64,000 nucleotides of DNA from the NCBI RefSeq assembly GCF_009707325.1, contig NZ_CP046103.1:434001-498000 (forward strand), written 5' to 3'. The position numbers and the translations under genes are program-made. The notes beneath the pieces are model-generated. The model was not told the origin of the DNA and ran no database searches. It saw nothing but the letters and a program-made list of their open reading frames with translations. Origin of the DNA: Pseudomonas sp. IB20 (GTDB taxonomy: Bacteria; Pseudomonadota; Gammaproteobacteria; Pseudomonadales; Pseudomonadaceae). Of the stretch, positions 9,506-16,883 are shown piece after piece. Within the stretch, counting starts at the first letter, position 1, and every line of letters begins with the position of its first letter.

Positions 9506-10047
9506 ACGCGGCCTCGAACCCTTTGTCGTACCAGCCATTCCACGGCAAACAACAACCCCATCAGCCCGTAGGCGATCAGGCCGTTGTACAACGTCCACCA
9601 GCTCAGCGGCGCCCATAAGGTGAGGGCGGCGGCGAGTAGGCCATTACACAGAAAAAACACACTCCACACCACGGTGACCTGGCGCGTATAGATAATTGCC
9701 TTGGGCGGCAGGTGCGGGTCGGTCATGCGCGCCAGGCGCTCGACCATTGGCGGGCCGTATTTCAGGCTCAGGCCGAACAGTGCCAGCATGAAGGCGCTGA
9801 CCAGGCTGGGGTACCAGCGCAGCAGCTGCGGGTTGTCGAACCAGGCCAGTAACAGGCAAAACACAATCACCGCCACCGCCATCCAGCGGCTGCCGGGGCG
9901 TCGTGCGCCGGTCAGCGCACGCAGCAGCCACAGGCTGCCCAGCAGCAAGCCGAATTGCCACGGCGCAAAGTGCTCGGTGCCGTAATACACCGCAAACGGA
10001 TACAGCAGCCCCGCCAGCAACAGGCCAAGGCCGATCAGCCGGCTCAT
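9502..10047 (-). CDS. Small polytopic membrane protein of the aryl polyene cluster (COG4648 type)
   Basis: An inner-membrane protein of 181 aa with about five to six hydrophobic segments: GLGLLLAGLLYPFAVYY at the N-terminus, WMAVAVIVFCLLLAW, SLVSAFMLALFGLSL, VTVVWSVFFLCNGLLAAAL and LIAYGLMGLLFAVEWL. It matches the COG4648-type membrane protein (ApeG-like by analogy) that sits between the ACP and AMP-ligase genes of aryl polyene clusters. No catalytic motif is seen and the biochemical role is unknown. It overlaps both neighbours by 4 bp (ATGA at each end), so it is almost surely translated coupled to them. Confidence 0.78.
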   Translation of the reverse strand: MSRLIGLGLLLAGLLYPFAVYYGTEHFAPWQFGLLLGSLWLLRALTGARRPGSRWMAVAVIVFCLLLAWFDNPQLLRWYPSLVSAFMLALFGLSLKYGPPMVERLARMTDPHLPPKAIIYTRQVTVVWSVFFLCNGLLAAALTLWAPLSWWTLYNGLIAYGLMGLLFAVEWLVRQRVRGRV

Positions 10048-10298
10048 GCGGCAGGTGTGACCAGACGGTACACCGCCTCAACCACGTCGTTTACGGTGCG
10101 CACAGCCTTGAATTCTTCGGCGGCGATCTTCTTGCCGGTTTGGCGTTTGATGTGGTCGATCAGGTCCACGGCGTCAATGCTGTCGATCTCCAGGTCCTGG
10201 TACAGGTTGGCATCGAGGGTGACGCGCGAAGGCTCCAGTTCAAACAGTTCCACCAAGGCGTCGCGCAAGGTGTTGAAAATATCGTCACGAGTTTGCAT
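10044..10298 (-). CDS. Acyl carrier protein (second of two)
   Basis: An 84-aa acyl carrier protein. The phosphopantetheine attachment serine is in EIDSIDAVDLIDHI (about Ser46), in the usual DSxxxxxL context, and the protein is acidic with a four-helix length. It would carry the growing polyene or starter in the cytoplasm. It lies 9 bp after the other ACP gene and overlaps the COG4648-type membrane protein by 4 bp. Aryl polyene clusters normally have two distinct ACPs, one for loading and one for elongation; which is which cannot be told here. Confidence 0.9.
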   Translation of the reverse strand: MQTRDDIFNTLRDALVELFELEPSRVTLDANLYQDLEIDSIDAVDLIDHIKRQTGKKIAAEEFKAVRTVNDVVEAVYRLVTPAA

Positions 10299-10307
10299 GG
10301 TCCGGTC

Positions 10308-10577
10308 TCAAGCTGCCTGTCTGGCCGTGACGAACGCCGCAAGGCTGGCCACGTTGGTGAAGTGATTGCGCGTGTCTTTGGCGTCGGCATCGATTTTGAT
10401 GCCGTACTTTTTCTGGATCGCCAGGCCCAATTCCAGGGCGTCTACCGAATCCAGGCCCAAGCCTTCGCCGAACAGGGTCTGGTCGCTGCCGATGTCGTCG
10501 ACGCTGATGTCTTCCAGGCCCAGGGCCTCGATGATCAGCGTCTTTATGTCGTGCTCAAGGCGGTGTTGGTCGCTCAT
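10308..10577 (-). CDS. Acyl carrier protein (first of two)
   Basis: An 89-aa acyl carrier protein with attachment serine in GLGLDSVDALELGLAIQ (about Ser43). The start at 10577 (MSDQHRLEHDIKTL) was preferred over upstream in-frame codons because AAGGAG lies about 10 nt before it. The 5' end overlaps the PlsC-type acyltransferase gene by 23 bp. With the 84-aa ACP just downstream it makes the two-ACP set of the cluster. Confidence 0.9.
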   Translation of the reverse strand: MSDQHRLEHDIKTLIIEALGLEDISVDDIGSDQTLFGEGLGLDSVDALELGLAIQKKYGIKIDADAKDTRNHFTNVASLAAFVTARQAA

Positions 10578-11367
10578 CTTCGGCGAGCTCCTTAATAAAA
10601 TAGTGGTGCAGGTAATCGTTGAGCTTGCGTGAAGCCTGGGGCGCGGGCCCGAGTGCGGCAAAGGCGTGTGGTTCTATATCGGCACCCACGCGCAAACTGA
10701 AATGAAATCGACGTTTAGGAATGCGGTACCAGGGTTCTGCCTTGGTCAAGGTGGTGGGGCTGACCTTGATCACCACCGGGGTGATGATTGTCGCACCGCG
10801 CAGCGCAATGGCGGCGCCACCGCGATGAAAGGCGGGCGCCGCGCCAGGTGTGGTGCGGGTGCCTTCCGGAAAGATGATCAGGGTCTGGCCTTGGCGCAGT
10901 GCCTCGGCGGCGGCATCGAGCATTTCGGCGCTGCCGTCATTGCTGATATAGCCTGCATCGCGCACCGGCCCACGGGTGAACGGGTTCTGGAACAGGCTCT
11001 GCTTGACCACGCAATTGGTCTGGCGCATCAGGCCGATCAAAAACACCACGTCGATCAGCGACGGGTGGTTGGCGACGATCATCTGGCCCGGGCGGCCGAG
11101 TTTTTCTGCTCCTTCGACGCTGTAGGTCAGCACGCCGGCGCGCTGCATCATGCGGATGAAGAACCAGAACAGTTTGCTGATGGTGTGGCGAGCGCGACGC
11201 TGGTGTTGTTCAGCGCTGCCCGGCAGGCAACTGAGCAACGGGAATACCAGCAAACGCAGGCACAGCCCGCCCACGCCGAACATGAAGAAGCTGGCGGCGG
11301 TGGCGAACAGGCGCCAGTAATAGGCGTCCCGTGGTTTGTCGGTCAAGGCTTGCGTTGCCAGTTCCAT
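10555..11367 (-). CDS. PlsC-family 1-acyl-glycerol-3-phosphate-type acyltransferase (aryl polyene cluster)
   Basis: A 270-aa acyltransferase of the PlsC/LPLAT family. The catalytic motif NHPSLID (NHX4D) lies near residue 103 and the glycerol-phosphate binding motif FPEGTR near residue 170. A hydrophobic N-terminal stretch (FATAASFFMFGVGGLCLRLL) suggests inner-membrane association. It is distinct from the LpxL-like enzyme downstream, so the cluster encodes two acyltransferases of different fold, consistent with building a lipid-anchored pigment. The start MELATQAL (11367) overlaps the ketosynthase-like gene by 25 bp; ATG at 11382 is an alternative. Confidence 0.85.
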   Translation of the reverse strand: MELATQALTDKPRDAYYWRLFATAASFFMFGVGGLCLRLLVFPLLSCLPGSAEQHQRRARHTISKLFWFFIRMMQRAGVLTYSVEGAEKLGRPGQMIVANHPSLIDVVFLIGLMRQTNCVVKQSLFQNPFTRGPVRDAGYISNDGSAEMLDAAAEALRQGQTLIIFPEGTRTTPGAAPAFHRGGAAIALRGATIITPVVIKVSPTTLTKAEPWYRIPKRRFHFSLRVGADIEPHAFAALGPAPQASRKLNDYLHHYFIKELAEDERPTPP

Positions 11368-12062
11368 ACACGGTTCTTCCAAGCATGTTGGCAGGCGACC
11401 TGTTCAGTGAGCAGGGTGCGCAGCAGGTTCAGGGCGTGGGGCCACTGGGTTTGACTGAGTTGGACAGCGCCGCTGTTTAGTTCCATTTGCCACTCGTCGC
11501 CCGGTGTCAGCAGCAGGCCGACGGCGTAGGGAAAGGGCACGTCATGGATCCAGCTGGCATAGGCCTCGGGCGGTTGTTCTTCGGTGATTACCAGCAACAC
11601 CGCGGGGGCGCCCTCGTTGAGCAGCGCGGCGGCTTCGAGCATGCCGTGCTCCAGGCCATCGCCGGCGGCGGCTAGGGCAGTCATTTCGCTGGTTTCATTG
11701 CGCAGGATCGACCACAGGCCGATCACCGCGTTGTGCACCGACAGGCTGAACTGGGTCGGCGATAGGGGCTGATCATTGGCCAGGTCGCTGAGAATATCGA
11801 GGGTGCGCGGGGTTTCGCCGTGTCGTGAAATAAACACGAGTGGCAGGTCTTGCAGGCCTTCGGCCAGCGGCCAACCCACGCTAAAGGCCATGCGCGCCAG
11901 TCGGCTCAGGCGGCGGCGCTGCATGGCCGGCAGGAAGGATACGTCCGGCGAAGCATCGCTGGCAGGCAGCAACACCGGGGCTTGGCACCAGGCGTGCCAG
12001 TCGTGCGCACTTTCCAGGCCGGGAGCCCAGGCGCGCCATTGGGCGATGTTGAAAGTGATCAC
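11343..12062 (-). CDS. Beta-ketoacyl synthase-like protein, chain-length-factor type
   Basis: A 239-aa protein resembling only the N-terminal half of a beta-ketoacyl synthase (ketoacyl-synt_2 domain). This matches the ApeC-type chain-length factor that pairs with a full ketosynthase in aryl polyene type II PKS systems. Segments such as PTQFSLSVHNAVIGLWSI resemble the thiolase-fold core around the active site, but the nucleophilic Cys position reads Ser/Asn-like and no Cys is present there, as expected for a non-catalytic partner. It is the first gene of the minus-strand operon; 348 bp upstream hold the likely promoter. The partner ketosynthase is not in this window. Confidence 0.8.
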   Translation of the reverse strand: MITFNIAQWRAWAPGLESAHDWHAWCQAPVLLPASDASPDVSFLPAMQRRRLSRLARMAFSVGWPLAEGLQDLPLVFISRHGETPRTLDILSDLANDQPLSPTQFSLSVHNAVIGLWSILRNETSEMTALAAAGDGLEHGMLEAAALLNEGAPAVLLVITEEQPPEAYASWIHDVPFPYAVGLLLTPGDEWQMELNSGAVQLSQTQWPHALNLLRTLLTEQVACQHAWKNRVWNWQRKP

Positions 12063-12410
12063 TGAGAAGTTATCCCGCCCCTGCGGGCTTCCATGTGCGG
12101 CCGTTGGCCCCGAATACCGGGACAGGGAGCAATAGCCGAGTGGCGCGCATTATCCCGGTGCTGCGGGGTTCTAGCAAACGTTGGTAAAGAATTGTTCATG
12201 GCTAATTACAATTTGGTAGTAAAGATTTACCGATTGTCCTTTACCCGATGCCGGACTGGCTTGTAGGAATATTCCTTTTTGCGTATCGGCTACGTATGTC
12301 AGTCGAGGTGAGACGCGCGGTTGATGCAGCAGTGCATGAATGAACGAGGTAGCTAACAGGCGCTTTTGCCCTCTACACTCGGACATTCATTGATACACGG
12401 AGGTTTTTCC
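12063..12410. promoter_or_regulatory. Divergent intergenic region between the aryl polyene operon and parA
   Basis: A 348-bp gap, AT-rich in its middle (12180-12290), that should hold both promoters. It contains matching segments GGTAAAG (12181-12187) and CTTTACC (12239-12245), an inverted pair 50 bp apart, and a small palindrome GGTA-N8-TACC nearby. The parA Shine-Dalgarno GGAGG lies just before 12411. I see no clear -35/-10 pair that I would assign with confidence. Confidence 0.4.
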
Positions 12411-13181
12411 ATGCGGCGTGTGGTGTTCAATCAGAAAGGCGGCGTTGGCAAGTCCAGCATTGCCTGCAACCTGGCGGCGGTCAGCGCCAGTGAAGGCTAT
12501 CGAACCCTGTTGGTGGACCTCGATGCACAAGCCAACTCAACCCAGTACCTCACCGGGCTGACCGGCGACGATATCCCGATGGGCATTGCCGAGTTCTTCA
12601 AGCAAACCCTGTCTTCCGGGCCGTTTTCCAAGAAGAACCGCGTGGATATCTACGAAACGCCGTTCGACAACCTGCACGTCATCACCGCGACCGCCGAGCT
12701 CGCGGACCTGCAGCCCAAACTTGAAGCCAAGCACAAGATCAACAAGCTGCGAAAGCTGCTGGACGAGTTGAGCGAAGATTACGACCGAATTTACCTGGAT
12801 ACGCCGCCGGCGCTGAATTTCTATGCGGTATCGGCGCTGATTGCCGCTGATCGCGTGTTGATCCCTTTCGATTGCGACAGTTTCTCGCGCCAGGCGCTGT
12901 ATGGCCTGCTGGCAGAAATCGAAGAATTGAAGGAAGACCACAACGAAGGCCTGGAAGTGGAAGGCATCGTGGTCAATCAGTTCCAGGCCCGCGCAAGCCT
13001 GCCTCAGCAGATGCTCGATGAGTTGATTGCCGAGGGCCTGCCGGTGCTGCCGGTGTACCTGGCCAGCTCCGTGCGCATGCGCGAGTCGCATCAGGAGAAC
13101 AAGCCACTGATCCACCTGGACCCACGGCATAAGCTGACGCAGCAGTTTGTGGAGTTGCATAACTTGCTGGAAAACGCGTGA
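12411..13181 (+). CDS. ParA-family ATPase
   Basis: A 256-aa deviant-Walker ATPase of the ParA/MinD family. Walker A is KGGVGKSS (residues 9-16), preceded by VFNQ; LLVDLDAQANST gives Walker A' and YLDTPPAL gives Walker B. The start at 12411 has GGAGG 8 nt upstream. There is no parB or parS nearby, and the genome's main parAB pair lies elsewhere in pseudomonads, so this is a stand-alone ParA (PA5028-like by position). It could place a large complex or act in a process still unknown. REPIN DNA follows immediately. Confidence 0.85.
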   Translation: MRRVVFNQKGGVGKSSIACNLAAVSASEGYRTLLVDLDAQANSTQYLTGLTGDDIPMGIAEFFKQTLSSGPFSKKNRVDIYETPFDNLHVITATAELADLQPKLEAKHKINKLRKLLDELSEDYDRIYLDTPPALNFYAVSALIAADRVLIPFDCDSFSRQALYGLLAEIEELKEDHNEGLEVEGIVVNQFQARASLPQQMLDELIAEGLPVLPVYLASSVRMRESHQENKPLIHLDPRHKLTQQFVELHNLLENA

Positions 13182-13205
13182 CTCTTGCCAGCACCACAAT
13201 AACCC

Positions 13206-13292
13206 TGTGGGAGCTGGCTTGCCTGCGATGCAGGCAACTCGGTCTGCCAGTTAGACCGAGGTGATGCCATCGCAGGCAAGCCAGCTCCCACA
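13206..13292. repeat. REPIN (inverted REP pair), copy 1
   Basis: Two 25-nt arms that are exact reverse complements (13206-13230 and 13268-13292), with a loop that itself folds (CTCGGTCT/AGACCGAG). This is the usual Pseudomonas REP doublet. It lies 24 bp after the ParA stop. A nearly identical element, including the loop, is at 13891-13974. Confidence 0.9.
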
Positions 13293-13468
13293 TTTGGTTT
13301 GCATTCCTGCAGGGGGATTTGGATTGTTCCCACAGGGGCTGTAGGAAGGGTCTGGCAAGCGGGGGTGTGCCTTGTCTCATTGCCTACAGATAAGCCAGAA
13401 TCGCCCGGCTTGTGCGTCTGGATGGGCGTCTTTAAGGTTCTTCGGTCACTGAATGTTCGGTGATCGGG

Positions 13469-13651
13469 TTTAGTAGCCCGTGGTGAGACGTACAGCAACT
13501 CTTCGGTCAGGACCTTCCTGAACGTGATGGTGGCTGTACGGAGGGCGCTTTCGAGCGCGCCGGTTTGCGTCTCCCCGGTCTACTAACCTGCGTACAGCTG
13601 CCACCCTCCGTTTAGTAGCGGCTGGTTGCGGCTTCTACTAGGAGACGTTCC
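13469..13651 (+). promoter_or_regulatory. Structured 5' leader with mutually exclusive pairings, candidate riboregulator
   Basis: A leader with several competing helices. CGTACAGC (13489-13496) and its copy (13591-13598) can each pair with GCTGTACG (13533-13540). CGTCTCC (13568-13574) can pair with GGAGACG (13641-13647), which contains the Shine-Dalgarno, or its CGTCTC part with GAGACG at 13485-13490. TAGTAG (13471-13476, 13613-13618) can pair with CTACTA (13580-13585, 13635-13640). Local hairpins lie at 13507-13521 (TCAGGA/TCCTGA) and 13543-13561 (TTCG loop). This is what a two-state translational switch looks like. I cannot name a known RNA family for it. Confidence 0.5.
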
Positions 13652-13876
13652 ATCATAGTTAACCTTTATACCGTTGCACCCAACCTCCCCACCGAAACCC
13701 TCGTGCTTAACAGCTACGAAACCTTCTCTTCCGTGCGCACGCTGCTACTCAAGCTATCCAGCGACCTCACCGGCGAACACCGCGACGTCGCCCTGGCCAT
13801 CCACCAATTAAGCGAACTCGGCGTACAACTCGTAGGCCAGATGATGGACCGCGAAACCCCCGTACCCCGAGCTTAA
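13652..13876 (+). pseudogene. Remnant of a small Pseudomonas protein (DUF6124-like), start codon lost
   Basis: An open frame of 74 codons ending in TAA at 13876. It reads NLYTVAPNLPTETL, then SYETFSSVRTLLLKLSSD and ALAIHQLSELGVQLVGQMMD. This resembles the C-terminal part of the DUF6124/DUF3077-type small proteins common in P. fluorescens; the family call is from memory. AGGAG (13640-13644) is placed 7 nt before codon ATC at 13652, just where an ATG would be expected. No ATG, GTG or TTG precedes it in frame before the stop at 13616. The proline-rich N-terminal half seen in relatives is also absent. Either a pseudogene by loss of start and N-terminus or, less likely, a gene that starts at ATC. 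Function unknown. Confidence 0.55.
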
Positions 13877-13890
13877 AGCGCGGTCAAACT

Positions 13891-13974
13891 GTGGGGGCTG
13901 GCTTGCCTGCGATGCAGGCAACTTGGTCTTCAGTTAGACCGAGGTGATGCCATCGCAGGCAAGCCAGCTCCCAC
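13891..13974. repeat. REPIN (inverted REP pair), copy 2
   Basis: Arms 13891-13914 and 13951-13974 are reverse complements with one mismatch. Arms and loop are almost the same as the element at 13206-13292 and in the same orientation, so the two bracket the structured leader and the DUF6124-like remnant. It lies between that remnant and the 3' end of trxC. Confidence 0.9.
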
Positions 13975-14002
13975 ATTTGACCGAGTTGATATTGGGTTTG
14001 GG

Positions 14003-14437
14003 TTACACGCCCTGGCTGCGCAACCAACTCATCAACTGCGGCAACGGAAACGCCCCACTCTGGCGCGCCACTTCGCGGCCGTTCTTGAACAGAATCAAAC
14101 TGGGAATCGAGCGAATCCCCAACTGCGCCGACAGCTGCTGATTAGCCTCGCTGTCCAGCTTGGCCAACCGACACTTACCCTCCAACTGCCCAGCCGCCTG
14201 CTCAAACACCGGCGCAAACGACTTGCACGGCCCACACCATTCGGCCCACACATCCACCAGCAACGGCAGGTCGCCTTTTATTTGGCTCGCGTAGTCGCCT
14301 TGTTTCAGCTCAAAGGGCTTGTTCAGCAACACCGGTTGCTTACAGCGCCCGCATTTCGGCGCATCACCCAGGCGCTCGCCGGGGATGCGGTTGAGGCCGT
14401 TGCAATGAGGGCAGGGGATGACGAGAGGTTCGGACAT
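14003..14437 (-). CDS. trxC: Thioredoxin 2 (TrxC)
   Basis: A cytoplasmic thioredoxin of the TrxC type, 144 aa. An N-terminal zinc-binding region with two CxxC pairs (CPHC near residue 9 and CGRC near residue 29) precedes the thioredoxin domain with active site WCGPC (about residue 66). It reduces protein disulfides and in TrxC the zinc module responds to oxidation. The start MSEPLVIPCPHC at 14437 has AAGGAG about 7 nt upstream; an ATG 24 nt earlier lacks one. It is monocistronic, with divergent higBA upstream. Confidence 0.93.
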   Translation of the reverse strand: MSEPLVIPCPHCNGLNRIPGERLGDAPKCGRCKQPVLLNKPFELKQGDYASQIKGDLPLLVDVWAEWCGPCKSFAPVFEQAAGQLEGKCRLAKLDSEANQQLSAQLGIRSIPSLILFKNGREVARQSGAFPLPQLMSWLRSQGV

Positions 14438-14605
14438 GGTGGGCTCCTTGGAATTGGCCATGGAGTGAATTTGGAGTCAGCGACCGGGTTTATCAAGGTG
14501 TGGAGCAAATGACTCATCCACTCACAGTTTGCCCAAGCTGGTGTGAGGCGGCCTATCTAAGCTGTCAGCGCTTGTTCTGTTTTACGCCATCTGTCTGTTT
14601 GCAAA

Positions 14606-14661
14606 TATAGCAAATTGCGATAATTCGGATTCGGGTTTAACCTTCATAGCAAGATGCGATA
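14606..14661 (+). promoter_or_regulatory. Candidate HigA operator repeats upstream of higBA
   Basis: Two near-identical 17-bp boxes, TATAGCAAATTGCGATA (14606-14622) and CATAGCAAGATGCGATA (14645-14661), lie in direct orientation 39 bp apart. Each is close to a palindrome (TATmGCAAnTTGCkATA). The second box ends 10 bp before the toxin ATG. This is the arrangement expected for autorepression by the HigA antitoxin. The role is inferred from position. Confidence 0.65.
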
Positions 14662-14671
14662 AGGATGTTGC

Positions 14672-14968
14672 ATGCGAGTGATCAGCGAGAAAAGGATCTG
14701 GGAAGCAAAGGAAAAGTGGCCACGTTCAGCAACGGCTTTGGATCAGTGGTATCGGGTAATGAAGCAAAACGCCCCCAAAGACTTCGCGGCGATGAAAGCC
14801 ATGTTTCCCGCCACGGATAAGGTCGGGGAGTTTCATGTATTCGATATTGGAGGCAACAAGCTGCGGCTTATTGCTGGCGTGGAGTATCGGGCGCAGCGCG
14901 TTTACATCAAGCACCTGCTTGATCACCGCGATTATGAGAAAGATAAATGGAAGGAAAAAATAAGATGA
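14672..14968 (+). CDS. higB: HigB-type mRNA interferase toxin
   Basis: A 98-aa basic protein of the HigB_toxin (RelE-like fold) family: MRVISEKRIWEAKEKWP, then WYRVMKQNAPKDFAAMK, FDIGGNKLRLIAGVEY and VYIKHLLDHRDYEKDKWK. The C-terminal HLLDHRDYDK-type segment is the family hallmark. It would cleave mRNA on ribosomes and be neutralised by the antitoxin encoded by the next gene. Toxin-first order is normal for higBA. Its TGA overlaps the antitoxin ATG (ATGA). Two repeated boxes upstream are likely operator sites. AT content is higher than in the flanking genes, consistent with acquisition. Confidence 0.85.
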   Translation: MRVISEKRIWEAKEKWPRSATALDQWYRVMKQNAPKDFAAMKAMFPATDKVGEFHVFDIGGNKLRLIAGVEYRAQRVYIKHLLDHRDYEKDKWKEKIR

Positions 14969-15366
14969 GTGCGCTTATGCGAGTAGCGGCCGAACACTGG
15001 CAATTTGTTTCGCCAGTGATGCGCAAACCAGAAAACGAGGCGGACTACGACGCACTGGTGTGTGGTTTGGACGAGTTGTTAAGCCTGGTCGGCGAAAACG
15101 AGGACAGCCCGCTGATGAGCTTGGTAGATATCCTCAGTGACTGGATCGAAGCCTACGATCATGAGCATCGCCCAATGCCCGTCGCCAGTGGCGTCGACGT
15201 GCTGCGCTACATGATGCGCGAGCACGGTTTAAACCAGAGTGATCTGCCAGGTGTAGGTACACAGTCGGTTGTTTCAGAAATCCTGAGCGGAAAGCGCCAG
15301 CTCAACGTGCGGCAAATACGTTGGCTGGCGGAACGTTTCAGGGTGTCAGTGGAAACGTTTATCTAA
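14965..15366 (+). CDS. higA: HigA-type antitoxin, helix-turn-helix
   Basis: A 133-aa antitoxin with a C-terminal XRE-type helix-turn-helix: VLRYMMREHGLNQSDLPG, then VGTQSVVSEILSGKRQLN and RWLAERFRVSVETFI. The N-terminal part (residues 1-75) would bind HigB. It should repress the operon through the two boxes at 14606-14661. The start MSALMRV at 14965 overlaps the toxin stop; an in-frame ATG at 14947 is inside higB and less likely. AAGGA lies about 9 nt upstream of 14965. It ends 5 bp before the convergent selO stop. Confidence 0.85.
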   Translation: MSALMRVAAEHWQFVSPVMRKPENEADYDALVCGLDELLSLVGENEDSPLMSLVDILSDWIEAYDHEHRPMPVASGVDVLRYMMREHGLNQSDLPGVGTQSVVSEILSGKRQLNVRQIRWLAERFRVSVETFI

Positions 15367-15371
15367 AGGTT

Positions 15372-16883
<1,512 letters not shown>

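Noticed and set aside
12171..12386. A 71-codon minus-strand frame in the gap upstream of the aryl polyene operon
   Set aside because: No RBS, no similarity I can recognise, and it covers the likely promoters of both neighbours.
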